Made by a program: the position numbers and the translations under genes. The notes below the pieces were generated by a model. The model did not search any database. It worked only from the letters and a program-made list of their open reading frames with translations, and was not told where the DNA came from. From Halarcobacter sp. (GTDB taxonomy: Bacteria > Campylobacterota > Campylobacteria > Campylobacterales > Arcobacteraceae), in assembly GCF_963676935.1 (NCBI RefSeq), contig NZ_OY781470.1, forward strand, positions 1 through 64,000: DNA of 64,000 nucleotides, given 5' to 3'. Numbering within the stretch: position 1 is the first letter of the stretch; the number at the start of each line of letters is the position of its first letter. Below are positions 61,308-64,000 of this stretch, one piece after another.

Positions 61308-61877
61308 ATGAGTTTTTTAGGCAGAATGATTTTAGGGATATTTTTTGGTTTTTCGTTGTTAAATGCAGCACCATATATGATAGATAAAGCACACAGTGAA
61401 GTTGGATTTTCTGTAAAACATTTAATGATTTCAAATGTAAAAGGTGATTTTACAAAATATGAAGGTGAGATTGATTTTGATCCAAAATCAAAAACATTTA
61501 ATAAGTTAAATGCGGTAGTAAGTGTAAATAGTATTGATACAGGTATAGAAGATAGAGATAATCACTTAAAAAGTGCAGATTTCTTTTATGCACAAAAGTT
61601 TCCAAATATTATCTTTAATATGAAAACATATGAAGATGGAAAAGTAATTGGTGAGCTTACTATGAGAGGTGTTACAAAAGAAGTAGAACTTGAAGTTGAA
61701 GAGTTAGCTACAGTTAGAGACCTTAAAGGTAATAACAGAGTAGGTTTTTCATTAAAAGGAAAAGTAAATAGAATGGATTATGGTTTAAAATGGAACAAAG
61801 CTCTTGAATTTGGTGGAGTAGCAGTTGGTGAAGATGTGAAAATACTTATTGAAGTTGAAGCAGTAGAAAAAAAGTAA
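61308..61877 (+). CDS. YceI family periplasmic protein
   Basis: A 189-residue secreted lipocalin-like protein with a signal peptide (1-20, FSLLNA). Family blocks are YMIDKAHSEVGFSVKHLMISNVKG, NSIDTGIEDRDNHLKSADFF, and GELTMRGVTKEVELEVE. YceI proteins bind polyisoprenoids or amphiphiles in the periplasm. It is the first gene of the operon, 25 bases before the Cys-rich precursor; its role in that pathway is unknown. Confidence 0.92.
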   Translation: MSFLGRMILGIFFGFSLLNAAPYMIDKAHSEVGFSVKHLMISNVKGDFTKYEGEIDFDPKSKTFNKLNAVVSVNSIDTGIEDRDNHLKSADFFYAQKFPNIIFNMKTYEDGKVIGELTMRGVTKEVELEVEELATVRDLKGNNRVGFSLKGKVNRMDYGLKWNKALEFGGVAVGEDVKILIEVEAVEKK

Positions 61878-61902
61878 ATAATAGATATTAAAAGGATTAT
61901 GC

Positions 61903-62211
61903 ATGAAAAAAAATCAAAAAATAAAGTTAGCGGGGATGCTTTTAGGAGCAGCGCTAACTAGTACAGGTGCTTATGCAGCAAGTGGTTCTTGTGGAGCTGG
62001 AAAATGTGGAAGTGAACCTAAAAAAGTAGAAAAAAAGGGTTCTTGTGGGGCTGGAAAATGTGGTTCTTCTGATAAAAAAATGATGCCAAAAAATGATGAG
62101 ATGTCAGGCAATTCTGGTAAAAAAACTATTGCCTCTTGCGGTTCTGGGAAATGTGGATCTGATACAAAGAAAAAAGTTGAAGGTTCATGCGGTGCTGGAA
62201 AATGTGGTTGA
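61903..62211 (+). CDS. Secreted Cys-rich RiPP precursor with four xGKCG motifs
   Basis: A 102-residue precursor with an N-terminal export signal (hydrophobic residues 9-23, cleavage likely after GAYA) and a Lys/Ser/Gly-rich mature part. Four SCG(A/S)GKCG motifs place Cys pairs at 30/35, 48/53, 79/84 and 96/101; the last ends the protein. These resemble the EGKCG motifs of HvfA/oxazolin-type and other bufferin-like precursors, in which an MNIO enzyme turns cysteines into heterocycles that bind copper. AAAAGGA precedes the ATG. MNIO and DUF2063 genes follow directly. Confidence 0.85.
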   Translation: MKKNQKIKLAGMLLGAALTSTGAYAASGSCGAGKCGSEPKKVEKKGSCGAGKCGSSDKKMMPKNDEMSGNSGKKTIASCGSGKCGSDTKKKVEGSCGAGKCG

Positions 62212-62226
62212 TAGAAAGATTGTCTA

Positions 62227-63048
62227 ATGAAAAATCTTCAAGGATGTGGACTAGGACTTAGAAGCAGTTTTTTACTTGATGTTAAAAAGAGTGATTTCCA
62301 ACCAGATTGGTGGGAAGTTACTCCAGAAAACTGGATGCATATGCCCAAAATATATGAAAAAGCATTTGAAGAAGCAGTTTTTTCAAGACCAACAGTTGCC
62401 CACGGGTTATCTTTATCTATTGGTTCAGTGGAAAAAATTAATAAAAAATTTGTAAAACAGATAAAAGAGTTTTTAGACAGATACAAAATAGAATATTATT
62501 CTGAACATCTTTCATTTTCATCTTTCAATGGAAAACAAAGTTATGAACTTTTACCAATACCAATGACTAAAAAAATGGTAAATACTGTTAGTGATAAGCT
62601 AAAAGAGGTTGAGGATATTATTCAAAGAAATTTGATACTTGAAAATGCTACTTATTATTATGTTCCTTATGCAGAGATGGATGAGGTAGATTTTATAAAT
62701 GAGGTATTAGATAAATCTGGTGCAAAAATGCTGTTAGATATTAATAATGTATTTGTTAACTCTGTAAATCATTCTTTTAAAGCAAGAAAATTTATTGATA
62801 ATCTAGAAAAAAAATATATTTCATATATGCATATGGCAGGGCACTATTTTGATGAAGAGGCAAATATTAGAATTGATTCACATGGAATGCCAATTTGTTC
62901 AGGGGTTTGGAAGTTATTAGAGTATACTTTAAAACAAGTTGATTCCCCTGTAATGATAGAAAGAGATAATAACATTCCACCATTAGAAGAGTTAGCTAAA
63001 GAGTATGAATCAATGAAAAAAATTGTACAAAGAGTTAGATATGCCTAA
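62227..63048 (+). CDS. MNIO family (DUF692) peptide-modifying iron oxidase
   Basis: A 273-residue TIM-barrel multinuclear non-heme iron oxidase. Metal-binding and family blocks are LGLRSSFL, WWEVTPENWM, VAHGLSLSIGS, YYSEHLSFSS, LILENATYYY, LLDINNVFVNSVNH, YMHMAGHY and DSHGMPI with MIERDNN. Relatives (MbnB, BufB, HvfB) modify cysteines of a precursor peptide. It lies 15 bases after the precursor and overlaps its partner gene by 8 bases, so the three are made together. It acts in the cytoplasm before the peptide is exported. Confidence 0.93.
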   Translation: MKNLQGCGLGLRSSFLLDVKKSDFQPDWWEVTPENWMHMPKIYEKAFEEAVFSRPTVAHGLSLSIGSVEKINKKFVKQIKEFLDRYKIEYYSEHLSFSSFNGKQSYELLPIPMTKKMVNTVSDKLKEVEDIIQRNLILENATYYYVPYAEMDEVDFINEVLDKSGAKMLLDINNVFVNSVNHSFKARKFIDNLEKKYISYMHMAGHYFDEEANIRIDSHGMPICSGVWKLLEYTLKQVDSPVMIERDNNIPPLEELAKEYESMKKIVQRVRYA

Positions 63049-63727
63049 GTTAGAAAAAGAGGTACAAATAAGATTTCTAGACAATCTTTTAGACCAAAGT
63101 AAGAAGTTTGAATCTTCTCCTATCTCTATTTATCAAAGACTAGTTTTTCAAAGATATGAAGAGGTACTTAGAAATAGTTTTCCACTTTTTATAAAAGAAG
63201 TTGATGAAGAACTTTTTGAAAATTCAATTAAAGATTTTATGAAAAAAACTCCAAGTACACCTTTTCTTTGGAAGGTTCCAAAAGATTATATAAAATTTGT
63301 AAAGAGAAATAAGTTATTTAATAAACAAAAATATCTTTACGAACTTCTTTATTTAGATTGGATAGAAATAGAGATTTATATGAGAGAATATAAGTTTTCT
63401 AAGAAAAAGAGATTTTCTTATAAAGATACTTATAAACTATCTAAAAGTGCAAGGATTAAGAAGTTTAAATATGATATTTTAAACAAAGAATATACGATAA
63501 GAAGAGAAAACTTTGTAGTTATATATTATGATTTTGAAACAAATGAAGTTGTTTATAGAGAGATAAATCATTTAATATATGAATTACTAAAAAGATTAGT
63601 TAAAAAACAAGAAATTGGCAAAATTCTACGAGAACTTTGTCTCGAAAATGAGATAGACTTTAAAGAGGCAAAAAAGCTTCTAAAAGAGCCTTTATTGGAA
63701 CTTTTATTGAATAAAGTATTTCTTTAA
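63041..63727 (+). CDS. DUF2063-type MNIO partner protein
   Basis: A 228-residue protein starting at ATG 63041 (MPKLEKEVQIRFL), overlapping the MNIO gene by 8 bases; a TTG at 63023 is a less likely start. The DUF2063 block ISIYQRLVFQRYEEVLRNSFPLF (in two pieces) and FPLFIKEV, then a helical middle ELLYLDWIEIEIYMRE and a winged-helix-like C-terminus (LIYELLKRLVKKQEIGKILREL). Partners of this kind (MbnC, BufC, HvfC) recruit the precursor to the MNIO enzyme. Confidence 0.85.
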   Translation: MPKLEKEVQIRFLDNLLDQSKKFESSPISIYQRLVFQRYEEVLRNSFPLFIKEVDEELFENSIKDFMKKTPSTPFLWKVPKDYIKFVKRNKLFNKQKYLYELLYLDWIEIEIYMREYKFSKKKRFSYKDTYKLSKSARIKKFKYDILNKEYTIRRENFVVIYYDFETNEVVYREINHLIYELLKRLVKKQEIGKILRELCLENEIDFKEAKKLLKEPLLELLLNKVFL

Positions 63728-63731
63728 AGAA

Positions 63732-64000
63732 TTACTTATATTCAATTCTATCTCTTCCACTATTCTTTGCATTATACAGTGCTATATCGGCTCTATTTAG
63801 GATAGACTTTACTGTATCTTCTTTTTTAGAAATAGTTACTCCAAAGCTTGCCGTTTTATTTTCAACTCTATAAAATGGATATTCAGAAATTTTATTTTTG
63901 ATAGATTCCATTAGTTTTAATGTACCCTCAAGATCTGATTCTGGACAAATTATCACAAACTCTTCCCCACCATATCTGCCTACAAAATCTGTTTTTCTTT
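63732..64000 (-). CDS. GGDEF-domain diguanylate cyclase, C-terminal part
   Basis: The last 89 or so residues of a GGDEF domain; the N-terminus lies beyond the window. The active-site motif RYGGEEF is intact and followed by ASFGVTISKKED and ADIALYNAKNSGRDRIEY, so cyclic-di-GMP synthesis is expected. Convergent with the DUF2063 gene; AAGTATTTCTTT and AAAGAATTACTT (63716-63739) pair across the junction and may terminate both. Confidence 0.9.
   Translation of the reverse strand, partial: RKTDFVGRYGGEEFVIICPESDLEGTLKLMESIKNKISEYPFYRVENKTASFGVTISKKEDTVKSILNRADIALYNAKNSGRDRIEYK

Overview
The window looks like a chromosomal segment of a free-living or host-associated Arcobacter-type campylobacterote (Campylobacterota, Arcobacteraceae). 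This is inferred from the very AT-rich sequence, the dense gene packing and the gene families (LutABC plus a long FAD/Fe-S lactate dehydrogenase, TRAP transporters, HemJ, RNase J with a charged N-terminal extension, a SurA-like chaperone). No 16S rRNA gene is present, so the genus is an inference. Most genes carry good AAGGAG-type ribosome binding sites and are packed into overlapping operons.

Layout. 1-4.9 kb: gpsA (cut by the window edge), a MarR regulator with an MFS exporter, gatB and a SurA-like chaperone. 4.9-16.7 kb: a lactate-use locus with a long FAD/Fe-S D-lactate-type dehydrogenase, a DctPQM TRAP transporter of the 2-oxo/2-hydroxy-acid type, a two-component system with a substrate-binding-protein sensor, and lutABC. 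16.8-26.8 kb: a methyltransferase, dCMP deaminase, accBC, a DEAD-box helicase, a Pit phosphate transporter, an AEC carrier, asnB and a small protein next to tRNA-Val(GAC).

26.76-32.28 kb: a compact 5.4 kb integrative element bounded by two identical 86-bp copies of the whole tRNA-Val gene. It carries a tyrosine integrase, a winged-helix regulator, RNase HI, a divergent SF2-type helicase, a Rha-like regulator and several structured non-coding stretches, but no structural, transfer or recognisable cargo genes. 32.4-34.7 kb: two tandem orphan TRAP binding proteins. 34.7-46.2 kb: a long leftward run with sdhB/sdhA-like subunits, a Phd-like protein, a 2-hydroxyacid dehydrogenase, phoH, hemJ, rarA, rluB, kpsF, rnj and ksgA. 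46.3-51.5 kb: rightward hisF, a SIMPL protein, a nucleoside-phosphorylase-like protein, rlmN, a 32-residue membrane protein, gltX and an RRM protein. Two near-perfect ParB-binding parS sites (42.82 and 48.23 kb) suggest that this part of the chromosome lies in the centromere/origin-proximal domain.

51.7-63.7 kb: a metal-handling region, most probably for copper. It has a CusCBA-like RND efflux operon with a Met-rich periplasmic protein, two paralogous CusRS-like two-component systems, and a rightward operon of YceI, a secreted Cys-rich precursor with four xGKCG motifs, an MNIO (DUF692) enzyme and its DUF2063 partner. That operon has the architecture of a copper-binding RiPP pathway (bufferin/oxazolin type). 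A GGDEF protein runs off the right edge.
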